Assembly (NCBI GenBank): GCA_039024295.1
Contig: JBCDIQ010000043.1
Location: 1-22,585 of the forward strand
From: JBCDIQ01 sp039024295
GTDB lineage: Bacteria; Bacteroidota; Bacteroidia; J057
Length of the DNA stretch: 22,585 nt
Direction of reading: 5' to 3'
Shown here piece after piece: positions 15,581 through 22,585 of the stretch. The notes beneath the pieces were generated by a model. It was not told the origin of the DNA and did no database searches. It saw nothing but the letters and a program-made list of their open reading frames with translations. Each line of letters begins with the position of its first letter. Within the stretch, counting starts at the first letter, position 1. A program made the translations under genes and the position numbers.

Positions 15581-17140
15581 TTACTTGTGCACCACCAATT
15601 TCTTGCTAATCTGTTCATTTTCATAAACTACCCGGACAACGTAGGTGCCTTCTGCAAATTTTGCAAGGTTGATCCTGCGTTCCTGTCCACCTGACAGAGG
15701 TTCATGATGAACAATCTGTCCAGCCATGTTGAACATCTCTAGCTGTGCATCCAAAGGCATGCTGCTTTCCAGTCGAACTTGCACAAAATCTGTGGTAGGA
15801 TTGGGAAAGATTGTCATGTGTACGTGTTCTTTTAGGGCTTGCAGATTTAGCTCCACAATACGGCTATACTCACTCTGGCCGTCTAAGTCTTCTTGCCGGA
15901 TGCGGTAGTAAAATCGGTTAACCCCGAGGGTTACCACATTGGAATCTATAAAACTGTAGTACAGTGGCATGTCCGAAAAACCTGCTGCCTGTTTGCTGCC
16001 AATTTGTTCAAAGGTCCTTCCGTCCAAAGAGCGTTCAACATCAAATAACAGGCTGTTGATTTCTGCACCAGTGACCCAATCAAGGATTCCATGGCCATTT
16101 TTTAACCTTGCAGTGAATTCCAGCCATTCTACAGGAAGGGCATTGGTTGAAGGAATTTGGACCAGGGTAACCGCAGCATAATCGTTTGGGGTAAACCAGC
16201 CTGAGCTAACGGAGCCTTGAGATAAACTTCCTTGAAGGTCTGTTTGGCCAAGGCTTACCCACTGACTGCCATCCCATCCTCCAACAGCAATTTCACTCAT
16301 TTGAGAAACCAAATTGGGAACATCACTTTGGCCGTCCCATGACAAGGTGACCTTTGTGTTAGTACTTCCATCCACATCCCAAAACTCCTTGGTGTGTACT
16401 TTCATGACATCACTGGACATATTCAGCGGGTTGAAGGGCGCACCAGCTGGAATATTGGTCTGCCCAGGGTTCCGATAAAAATAGGCAGCTTTTGCAAAGT
16501 CATTGGAGGTAGCTGTTTCAATACCGGTGGCAGAATACCGAAGGCTATGCCCAGTGGGAAGCGTGAAATTTCCACCACCTGTCCAGGCAGAGTACCCATC
16601 AATGTGGCGTTGGGAGTTGGCTCCGCTGTGAAGGGCCCCTGCTTGGAAATGAACAAAAGATTGAAGGTCATTCCGGTCGGTGGAGAGCACCCCTTTTTCG
16701 AACAACAAACTGTTTACCACGATAAGCTCCCCAGAGAGGCTCGCTCCAGAGGTGTTTTCCAGTACCACATCCCCCATTTGGATAGGGAGGTTTGCTTCGA
16801 TTGTTTGAAAATGGTTGTGGAAGTTGTTAATGAAATTGGAACCGGTATTGCAAGTTCCACAATTCATGGTTCCATTGTTCAGGACGTCCCCTTGGAAGAA
16901 AATTTCCCCTTCATTTTGCCAGGTGGCTAACGTATCATTTATGAAATTTAGCCCGATGAATTGACTTTGGTTCACAGTAAGGGCTGTTTCTCCATCATTG
17001 AGGTAGGTATCGTCCCAATTCATTGTGGCAAATATACCTGCCACCAATACCACGCCGGTGACAGCGAGTCCATACCAGAGCCTGTGCTTTTGACTGGTAG
17101 TTTGATTGAGCGTAGGTTGAAGTCTTCGGGAAGTTCTCAT
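15581..17140 (-). CDS. Surface protein with T9SS type A C-terminal sorting domain, last gene of the fibre operon
   Basis: A 519-residue protein. Residues 1-20 are polar and basic, followed by a hydrophobic segment (about 21-40, LWYGLAVTGVVLVAGIFA) that serves as Sec signal or anchor. Residues about 55-330 are strand-rich and Asn/Gly-rich, with a CGTC motif; such segments recur in Bacteroidota surface proteins, but no named domain is assigned. Residues about 335-430 are the fibronectin-III-like domain that often precedes a sorting domain (FDVERSLDGRTFEQIGS, FYYRIRQEDLDGQSEYSRIV). The last 78 residues are a T9SS type A sorting domain: TIFPNPTTDFVQVRL, LEMFNMAGQIV, and the final GTYVVRVVYENEQISKKLVV. 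Secretion across the outer membrane with CTD removal and surface attachment is the known fate of such proteins. The ATG is 12 bases after the stop of the 1261-residue protein gene, so the two are co-expressed. Confidence 0.9.
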   Translation of the reverse strand: MRTSRRLQPTLNQTTSQKHRLWYGLAVTGVVLVAGIFATMNWDDTYLNDGETALTVNQSQFIGLNFINDTLATWQNEGEIFFQGDVLNNGTMNCGTCNTGSNFINNFHNHFQTIEANLPIQMGDVVLENTSGASLSGELIVVNSLLFEKGVLSTDRNDLQSFVHFQAGALHSGANSQRHIDGYSAWTGGGNFTLPTGHSLRYSATGIETATSNDFAKAAYFYRNPGQTNIPAGAPFNPLNMSSDVMKVHTKEFWDVDGSTNTKVTLSWDGQSDVPNLVSQMSEIAVGGWDGSQWVSLGQTDLQGSLSQGSVSSGWFTPNDYAAVTLVQIPSTNALPVEWLEFTARLKNGHGILDWVTGAEINSLLFDVERSLDGRTFEQIGSKQAAGFSDMPLYYSFIDSNVVTLGVNRFYYRIRQEDLDGQSEYSRIVELNLQALKEHVHMTIFPNPTTDFVQVRLESSMPLDAQLEMFNMAGQIVHHEPLSGGQERRINLAKFAEGTYVVRVVYENEQISKKLVVHK

Positions 17141-17152
17141 GGATCAGAAAGG

Positions 17153-20100
17153 TTACGGCTTTTGCAACCGTGACATAATGTGTGGATTAATGATAAGGTA
17201 GGGAATGGAACAAGCCGATTTTATCAGCGCATCCTGCCAATCGGTCTTACTAGGTGTTTGGTAGATGTGTCCCGTTATTTTTCCCCAATTATCAATACTT
17301 ACCGGGCTATTTCCCGCGATTCCATCTTCATCCCCATCCGATATTTCAGCTTCTTTCGTATCCAGACAACCATCATCGTCTGCATCAATTTCATAGGCAT
17401 CATCCAAGCCATCCGCATCTGAGTCGGAGTAGGGCAGGGGCGTGCCTCCGGTAAAAGCCCCCCATGCGTTATCGTAAGTATTGCACCACCCATCAGCATC
17501 AGTGTCATTGCTTCCGGTGATGGAAAATGAATGAGTTACAGCAGCACCTGTTCCGGTATTGCCATCTCCAAAGTCCCAGGCAAAAGAGGTGATGCTACCA
17601 TCAGTATCGGTGGAGCTATTTCCACTAAAGTTCACCAAATAAGGGCCACTGCCAGAATTCCCTGTGACAGAGATAATTGAGGTTGGTGCAGAACCGCAGT
17701 TCGTTGTGGGAGTAGTAGAGGAGAGATAAGTGCCTGAGATAGGACGGTTCAGCGTACCGTCAGGTAATTGCCAGCCTACGGCAATATTATCTCCTCCACC
17801 TCCGTCCTTCATCAGGGCTTCCACATAGTAAGCTTGCCCCTGTTGGAGGGATATAGTCGCGCTCTGCTGACTTGTAAATTTGGTCCATTGCTGTGAGTTT
17901 GTCCAACCATCTACACTGGCAATCAGGGCAATGTTGGCTGGGTCACTGTTTGTGCTCAACCAAAGCTCTCCATCATCATCCGAAGCAATCCAAAAGGTAT
18001 AATTACCTGTTTGAGGAGCGCAAATCCACCCCCTCATGCGTACCCCATAGTTGTTTTGGGAATTGATTGGCCCCTCAAATATTGAATAGGTGGTGGTTGA
18101 GGAGGGAGAATTTGGATAATTGGCTGCGTTTTTCAAGTCGTTGATGTCGGTGCCGTTGATACCTGTGTAGGTTTCATAGGTGATTTGGCCATCTCCTTTA
18201 CCGGTGCATGAAGAACCTGATGAACTACCACTGCTGCCTACACAGACTTCCAGATTTTGGAACAAGGACACTTGGTTGTTCCCATCTCTCGTACTCACCA
18301 CTTGAATGACCAGCACCGCATCAGAAATGGTGGCTGTTGGAGTTAATGTAATTGACTTGGTAGTGTATGAACCGGAAGTAAAGCTGCCCCCAACAGAGGT
18401 AAGCGGTGCCACATAATTTGAATACCCATACCATAGCATGCTACTTCGTTCTCCTATTCCTATCCTTACATCTGTAACGGTGGTGTAGGTCTGCATATCC
18501 AGTGAAATGGTGATGGATTCTCCTGAAGTCACACTGAATGGGGCTCCGTCTTGTAAAATGGCGACATCTTCTTTGCCCCATGCACGGTGAAACAGCCGCA
18601 AGGCTCCTGAGGCATTGGTAACCGTAGAACCGTTGTTCTGATCTGACCAGTTGTTACGGATGATCCAGTTGGAAGCACTGGGTTCGGCTTCTGTGGTGCA
18701 ACTGGGAGTTGTGCCACTGGAACTACTGCCGCTACCGCCATTATTCATAGAGGACTGTGTACCATTGGGATCAAAGCTGGCAGTAAAGGCACTGCCTACC
18801 GTTACGGTTCCGCTATGGGTGCTTGCATTTCCGTCATTGTCGGTCACCGTCAGGGAAACTGGAAAGGTTTGAGCAGTTGCCTGGCAGTCAGCTTGGCCAT
18901 CGTCATTGGCATCAACTCCCCCTGCTTCAATCATGTCGTAAATGCCATCATTATCCGAATCCAGGTCGAGGTGGTTTGGAATGCTGTCGCCATCTGTGTC
19001 GAAATAGCTACAGACTGAATTCATCAGCCCTCCACATAAAGGGAAATCACTGTCCCGGTAATTGGGAACCTTATCTCCGTCCAAGTCGCCCGCTGGGTCT
19101 GGAAGACCATTGGAACAATCCCAACCTGCACTGGCAAAGGTTGCAGCACAAAACTCCGCATCCTCATAATCAGCAGTTCCATCTCCATCATGGTCGCCCC
19201 GATATGCTTCAACCACATCTGGGATGCCATCATTGTCATCATCTCGATCTGTTAGGTCGTTTACCCCGTCAGCGTCTGTGTCTGTGGTATCCTGTTGATA
19301 AACCGAGCAGTTTTGCGTGCTGCTGCCATCTGAAAATACACTTAGGCGAAAGCTGCTTTCCTTTGCAGGATTAAAGGCAGTAGAAATAATTTGGCGAGTG
19401 GTACTGCCACTACCAATTTTATCATTGGTAAAGCGAACCTCTACTTGATAGTTATAGTCTCTGCCCCAGGGCAATCCGAAGTAAACTGCTGTGGGGTCTT
19501 GTGTGCCATGGCCTGTTCCGCCATTCACGGATCGTATCCCGCTAATGACTGCTCCATTACAATCTTTCAGGACTACATTGGCCCCAATTGCATACCGCTT
19601 TTTTCCACTTTGCATGCGGTCAGAGCGATTTTCCCAGACATCTACGACCAAATAGGCCTTGCTGCCATCTGTAGTAGAAGGAGAATACAAATTATTGATC
19701 CACAGTTTATTGCTACTCCCGTTTTTGTTTTCATAAATGTCCAGGTCCCCATCTTGGTCAATATCGACCATGATCACCCCTTCTCCATTACCACTGTTGT
19801 TGGTGTAATTGTCAAAAGTACTGTTCAAATCTAATTGGAAAGCATTTCCCGCCCCGATTCCACTGCCATTGTTCAGGTCATTGAGGTAGAGATAACTTTT
19901 GGAGTTGCCAGTAAAAATCAGGTCTGTGTCTCCATCGTTGTCAATGTCTCCTCCTGCGACCCCATCGATATCTGTCTGAGATTGAATGCTGAGGTTCCCT
20001 GTAAGGCGATTAAAGGTACCGTTGTCATTTCGATATACATACGTGCCATCTCCGTACGTCCAAATCAGGTCATAATCACCGTCATTGTCCAGATCATAAA

Positions 20101-20938
20101 GCCCAACGCCCCCTTTTCGACCATTATTGGCCTGGTCAATATTCTGAGAGTTGCCAAAGGTTCCACCTTGATTAAAGTAAAGGTCGTTATTGTTGTGCTT
20201 TCTTACGACCATGTCTGGCCATCCATCATCGTTGATGTCTGCAGTTGCGCTGTAATCTCCTTCACTGCCCGCTTGTGGAAGCCCCAGAATTGTACCTGTG
20301 CCGGTTGTCATTTGGGTGAAAAAGCTTCCTGGAGCTGGATTGACTACAGCACCATTAGCGTGGTTAATGTAATTGTTGCGATAAATTTCAATTCCATAGT
20401 CATGGTTATCCATAAAAATGTCCAGGTCTCCATCACCATCATAATCCATGGCCCCAGCTCCTTCGACGTTATAGCCATTGGATATGCTTAACAATATGGG
20501 AGAATTGCCGCCAGTACCATCGCCAAAGACGCCGTTGCTGGAAGCCTGTAGGTAAACTTCTGTTTGCCGTGAAGAGGTCGTCCTCAAAAAATCTGGTAAC
20601 CCATCGTTGTTGAAATCTGCCCAAAGTGCCTGGCGTTCCATGGTGTTATTGGAAAGTGATGGTGCTAGTGTCGCAGTGACATCAGTAAAATTTCCATTAT
20701 TGTTACGATAAATCCTTGAACGAACACTTCCACTGTTGGTATTAATCAACAGGTCAAGGTCTCCGTCCAGGTCAATGTCCTGGAAAGCCATGCCACCATC
20801 CTTGGCTGCATTCAGGTCTAACCCATAGGATGCTGCTGATTCTGTAAAGCTTACTTGAGCAAAGGACTGACTGGTTTCCACAAAGAGTAGAAACACCAGC
20901 CAAAACACATGGAGATATGGCTTAAATACCTTTTTCAT
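17153..20938 (-). CDS. Giant modular surface protein: seven FG-GAP/VCBS blades, ASPIC/UnbV, TSP3, PA14 and split PKD
   Basis: A 1261-residue exported protein; the signal peptide is residues 1-28 (cut after SFA or AQ). Residues about 45-410 hold seven calcium-binding-like Asp loops (DIDLDGDLD, DFNNDGLPD, DYDGDGDLD, DINDDGWPD, DLDNDGDYD, DIDNDGDTD, DIDQDGDLD), which implies a seven-bladed propeller like integrin alpha. An ASPIC/UnbV-like domain follows at about 425-520 (KRYAIGANVVL, VNGGTGHG, VYFGLPWG). TSP3-type Asp-rich repeats run about 550-690. Then come a C-terminal PKD half (SLTVTDNDGNASTHSGTVTV), a Ser/Gly linker, a beta-sandwich (about 746-900), a second Ser/Gly linker, a PA14 domain (about 914-1072, FWIASDDDGELWLS), an N-terminal PKD half (SFAWDFGDGN), and more TSP3. 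No T9SS sorting domain is present. The ATG is 4 bases after the upstream fibre gene's stop. Confidence 0.9.
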   Translation of the reverse strand: MKKVFKPYLHVFWLVFLLFVETSQSFAQVSFTESAASYGLDLNAAKDGGMAFQDIDLDGDLDLLINTNSGSVRSRIYRNNNGNFTDVTATLAPSLSNNTMERQALWADFNNDGLPDFLRTTSSRQTEVYLQASSNGVFGDGTGGNSPILLSISNGYNVEGAGAMDYDGDGDLDIFMDNHDYGIEIYRNNYINHANGAVVNPAPGSFFTQMTTGTGTILGLPQAGSEGDYSATADINDDGWPDMVVRKHNNNDLYFNQGGTFGNSQNIDQANNGRKGGVGLYDLDNDGDYDLIWTYGDGTYVYRNDNGTFNRLTGNLSIQSQTDIDGVAGGDIDNDGDTDLIFTGNSKSYLYLNDLNNGSGIGAGNAFQLDLNSTFDNYTNNSGNGEGVIMVDIDQDGDLDIYENKNGSSNKLWINNLYSPSTTDGSKAYLVVDVWENRSDRMQSGKKRYAIGANVVLKDCNGAVISGIRSVNGGTGHGTQDPTAVYFGLPWGRDYNYQVEVRFTNDKIGSGSTTRQIISTAFNPAKESSFRLSVFSDGSSTQNCSVYQQDTTDTDADGVNDLTDRDDDNDGIPDVVEAYRGDHDGDGTADYEDAEFCAATFASAGWDCSNGLPDPAGDLDGDKVPNYRDSDFPLCGGLMNSVCSYFDTDGDSIPNHLDLDSDNDGIYDMIEAGGVDANDDGQADCQATAQTFPVSLTVTDNDGNASTHSGTVTVGSAFTASFDPNGTQSSMNNGGSGSSSSGTTPSCTTEAEPSASNWIIRNNWSDQNNGSTVTNASGALRLFHRAWGKEDVAILQDGAPFSVTSGESITISLDMQTYTTVTDVRIGIGERSSMLWYGYSNYVAPLTSVGGSFTSGSYTTKSITLTPTATISDAVLVIQVVSTRDGNNQVSLFQNLEVCVGSSGSSSGSSCTGKGDGQITYETYTGINGTDINDLKNAANYPNSPSSTTTYSIFEGPINSQNNYGVRMRGWICAPQTGNYTFWIASDDDGELWLSTNSDPANIALIASVDGWTNSQQWTKFTSQQSATISLQQGQAYYVEALMKDGGGGDNIAVGWQLPDGTLNRPISGTYLSSTTPTTNCGSAPTSIISVTGNSGSGPYLVNFSGNSSTDTDGSITSFAWDFGDGNTGTGAAVTHSFSITGSNDTDADGWCNTYDNAWGAFTGGTPLPYSDSDADGLDDAYEIDADDDGCLDTKEAEISDGDEDGIAGNSPVSIDNWGKITGHIYQTPSKTDWQDALIKSACSIPYLIINPHIMSRLQKP

Positions 20939-20942
20939 GGAC

Positions 20943-22585
20943 CTACTTAACTACGAAAACCACATTTATGACCGTAAAGCTATCAGCAGGAGGTGCGATG
21001 ACGTCATAAGTCATTTCCCCATTCGCATCAATGACTACATTGGCCAAAACCGTATTATCGTAGTCTGTGATATAATAGTACAGCTCACTTTCTAGATAGG
21101 TAGGTATAGCTGTTGGTGCGCCTGAGCTCGATACTGCTGGCTTTCCAAACCTGCTCTCATAGACCTGGTGTAGGTCAAGGGTACGTCCGGTACCTGTTGT
21201 ACTAACATCAATCAGTAGTGCTGGGGGGTAGAAAATCCGTGAGGACCTGGCTGTATTGGATTCTATTACTTTGCCGTTAGCATCTACCGCGAGCATTTGG
21301 GTGGCAGTACCGGAAAAATTACCCGAACCGTATTTGGGCAGTTGCTGTTGCCCAGTATTGGTCAGTTGCATGGAGATTTCGAGGTTACCAATGGTCGATT
21401 GATTGCCAACTGTGTAAAAGTCAAGCCCATCTGAATTGGTGCCCGAATTGGAAGAAACAGCAATAACTGCAGGATATGCACCACCGCTGTTCTGGAATGC
21501 CAGTCCGTTGGCAATGTTATTATCCGCACGTCTAAGTGTGAAACTGTTCAATAAACCGGAAGAGCTTACCCGTAGGTAGTTACCATTGGATGTGATGGTA
21601 CGGTTTCCCGTGAGGCTGTCATTGGCATTATAAATATTGTTACGCCATGCAGCGATATTAACAGAATTACCCCCTGTGATGCTCAAATTATTTCCATTGA
21701 TGGAAAGGGTTTGGCTGTCGTCAATGTATTTGCTTAGGTTGACATTATTACCCCCCGAAATACTTAGTACATTACCGTTCAGTGCCAGCGTTTGATCATC
21801 TTCGGTGTATTTACTTAGGTTAACATTGTTGCCACCAGAAATACTCAGCACGTTCCCATTCAGTGCCAGCGTCTGATCATCCTCGGTGTATTTGGACAAG
21901 TTAATGGTGTTGCCATTGGAGATGCTCAGGTTGTTTCCGTTGAGAGCGAGGGTTTGCTTATCATCAATGTACTTGCTCAGGTTAATGGTGTTGCCATTGG
22001 AGATGCTCAGGTTATTTCCGTTGAGAGCGATGGTTTGCTTGTCATCAATGTATTTGCTCAGGTTGATGGTATTGCCATTCGAAATACTGAGGTTATTCCC
22101 ATTGAGGGTAAGCCGCTGCTCGTCATTATCAATGCTATTGATGTTGACGGAGTTACCATTTGAGATGCTGAGGGTTGTTCCATTGAGGGTCAGGCGCTGC
22201 TTATCGTCAATGTATTTACTCAGGTTAACGGTGTTACCATTTGAAATACTGAGGTCATTCCCATTGAGGGTAAGTCGCTGCTCATCATTGTCAATGCTAT
22301 TGATGTTGACGGAGTTTCCATTAGAAATACTGAGGGTTGTTCCATTGAGGGTAAGTCGCTGCTCGTCGTCAATGTATTTGCTGAGGTTGATGGTGTTGCC
22401 ATTCGAAATACTGAGGTTATTCCCATTGAGGGTAAGTCGCTGCTCGTCATTATCAATGCTATTGATGTTGACGGAGTTACCATTAGAAATACTGAGGGTG
22501 GTTCCATTTAGAGTGAGGCGCTGCTTATCGTCAATGTATTTACTCAGGTTAACGGTGTTACCATTTGAAATACTGAGGTTATTCC
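20943..22585 (-). CDS. Repetitive fibre/adhesin-like surface protein, 5' end outside the window
   Basis: The frame is open to the window edge (546 codons visible, then TAG), so the start and any signal peptide are not seen. About 12 copies of a 27-residue repeat run from the edge to about 21655; the consensus unit is NLSKYIDDxQTLxLNGNNLSISNGNTV, where x varies. The repeats are strand-forming and rich in Asn, Gly and Ser, suggesting a beta-helical or trimeric fibre. After them comes NIAAWRNNIYNANDSLTGNR, a segment resembling tail-fibre-like proteins of Bacteroidota. The end is a conserved-looking C-terminal domain (IFYPPALLIDVST, then SELYYYITDYDN, and finally VINVVFVVK), which I recall from other Bacteroidota repeat proteins. 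It has no T9SS sorting domain. It is followed by the 1261-residue gene after 4 bases, so the operon reads fibre, propeller protein, T9SS protein. Confidence 0.85.
   Translation of the reverse strand, partial: NNLSISNGNTVNLSKYIDDKQRLTLNGTTLSISNGNSVNINSIDNDEQRLTLNGNNLSISNGNTINLSKYIDDEQRLTLNGTTLSISNGNSVNINSIDNDEQRLTLNGNDLSISNGNTVNLSKYIDDKQRLTLNGTTLSISNGNSVNINSIDNDEQRLTLNGNNLSISNGNTINLSKYIDDKQTIALNGNNLSISNGNTINLSKYIDDKQTLALNGNNLSISNGNTINLSKYTEDDQTLALNGNVLSISGGNNVNLSKYTEDDQTLALNGNVLSISGGNNVNLSKYIDDSQTLSINGNNLSITGGNSVNIAAWRNNIYNANDSLTGNRTITSNGNYLRVSSSGLLNSFTLRRADNNIANGLAFQNSGGAYPAVIAVSSNSGTNSDGLDFYTVGNQSTIGNLEISMQLTNTGQQQLPKYGSGNFSGTATQMLAVDANGKVIESNTARSSRIFYPPALLIDVSTTGTGRTLDLHQVYESRFGKPAVSSSGAPTAIPTYLESELYYYITDYDNTVLANVVIDANGEMTYDVIAPPADSFTVINVVFVVK
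21655..22585 (-). repeat. Tandem 81-bp coding repeats with a 324-bp higher-order period, about 12 units
   Basis: Each unit encodes 27 residues. In the upstream part two unit types alternate (NLSKYIDD(K/E)QRLTLNG and NINSIDNDEQRLTLNG), and blocks of four units repeat with a 324-base period: the 3' ends at 22237 and 22561 share a nearly identical run of more than 60 bases. Towards the gene's 3' end are simpler IDDKQT, TEDDQT and IDDSQT units. The array continues past the window edge, so the total copy number is unknown. Confidence 0.9.

Noticed and set aside
17130..17160. Frameshift splitting one long T9SS protein into the 1261- and 519-residue genes
   Set aside because: The downstream gene has its own ATG and hydrophobic export segment, and the upstream one ends after a complete TSP3 region, so two genes fit better.
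19835..20491. Plus-strand frame of 218 codons
   Set aside because: It is antisense to the Asp-rich propeller repeats; the Asp codons on the other strand create Val/Ile-rich open frames with no start context or known motif.
20943..21899. Fibre gene starting at the TTG codon at 21899
   Set aside because: The same frame continues without a stop through further repeat units to the window edge, so the TTG is an internal Leu codon, not a start.
21655..22585. CRISPR array or non-coding satellite
   Set aside because: The period is a constant 81 bases with no unique spacers, the frame stays open, and substitutions fall mostly at synonymous positions.
20943..22585. Prophage tail-fibre gene
   Set aside because: The fibre-like segment could suggest this, but no other phage gene is present and the neighbours are T9SS-type surface proteins.

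Overview
The window looks like chromosomal DNA from a Bacteroidota bacterium, probably a free-living Saprospira- or Cytophaga-like lineage. The evidence is a type IX secretion (T9SS) C-terminal sorting domain, Bacteroidota-type -7 promoter elements (TAnnTTTG), near absence of Shine-Dalgarno sites, DUF3857/transglutaminase and DUF547 proteins, and very large modular secreted proteins. No rRNA, tRNA, CRISPR array or phage structural module is visible.

Layout. 1-1176 is AT-rich and holds a dead IS200/IS605 transposase gene with hairpins at both ends, then an apparently empty stretch. 1177-3147 has two convergent oxidoreductases (a D-2-hydroxyacid dehydrogenase and a zinc-free MDR reductase) whose ends meet at a perfect 15-bp palindrome that also supplies the MDR stop codon. 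3283-5607 encodes a cyclase-TolB/FlgO-like-TPR-AraC fusion regulator. 5908-6987 is a class I fructose-bisphosphate aldolase with its own promoter, 5' hairpin and terminator. 7104-9892 is a same-strand run of three exported proteins: two tandem paralogues, each made of two GH2-like jelly rolls with no catalytic domain, and a small retropepsin-like protease.

10104-15525 lies on the plus strand: a small secreted DUF4412-like protein, a 1240-residue TPR/jelly-roll/DUF3857/transglutaminase-like protein, and a DUF547 protein.

From 22585 down to 15581, on the minus strand, runs a tightly packed three-gene surface operon. It starts with a 27-residue-repeat fibre protein (5' end outside the window). 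Next comes a 1261-residue protein with a seven-bladed propeller, ASPIC/UnbV, TSP3, PA14 and split PKD domains. Last is a protein with a T9SS sorting domain. Gaps are 4 and 12 bases, and only the last gene carries a recognisable sorting signal.

The most unusual features are this operon, the permuted PKD-PA14 cassette lodged inside a TSP3 region of its middle gene, and the fibre repeat, whose DNA varies at synonymous sites while the protein unit stays identical. All family names come from reading motifs; no database search was run.
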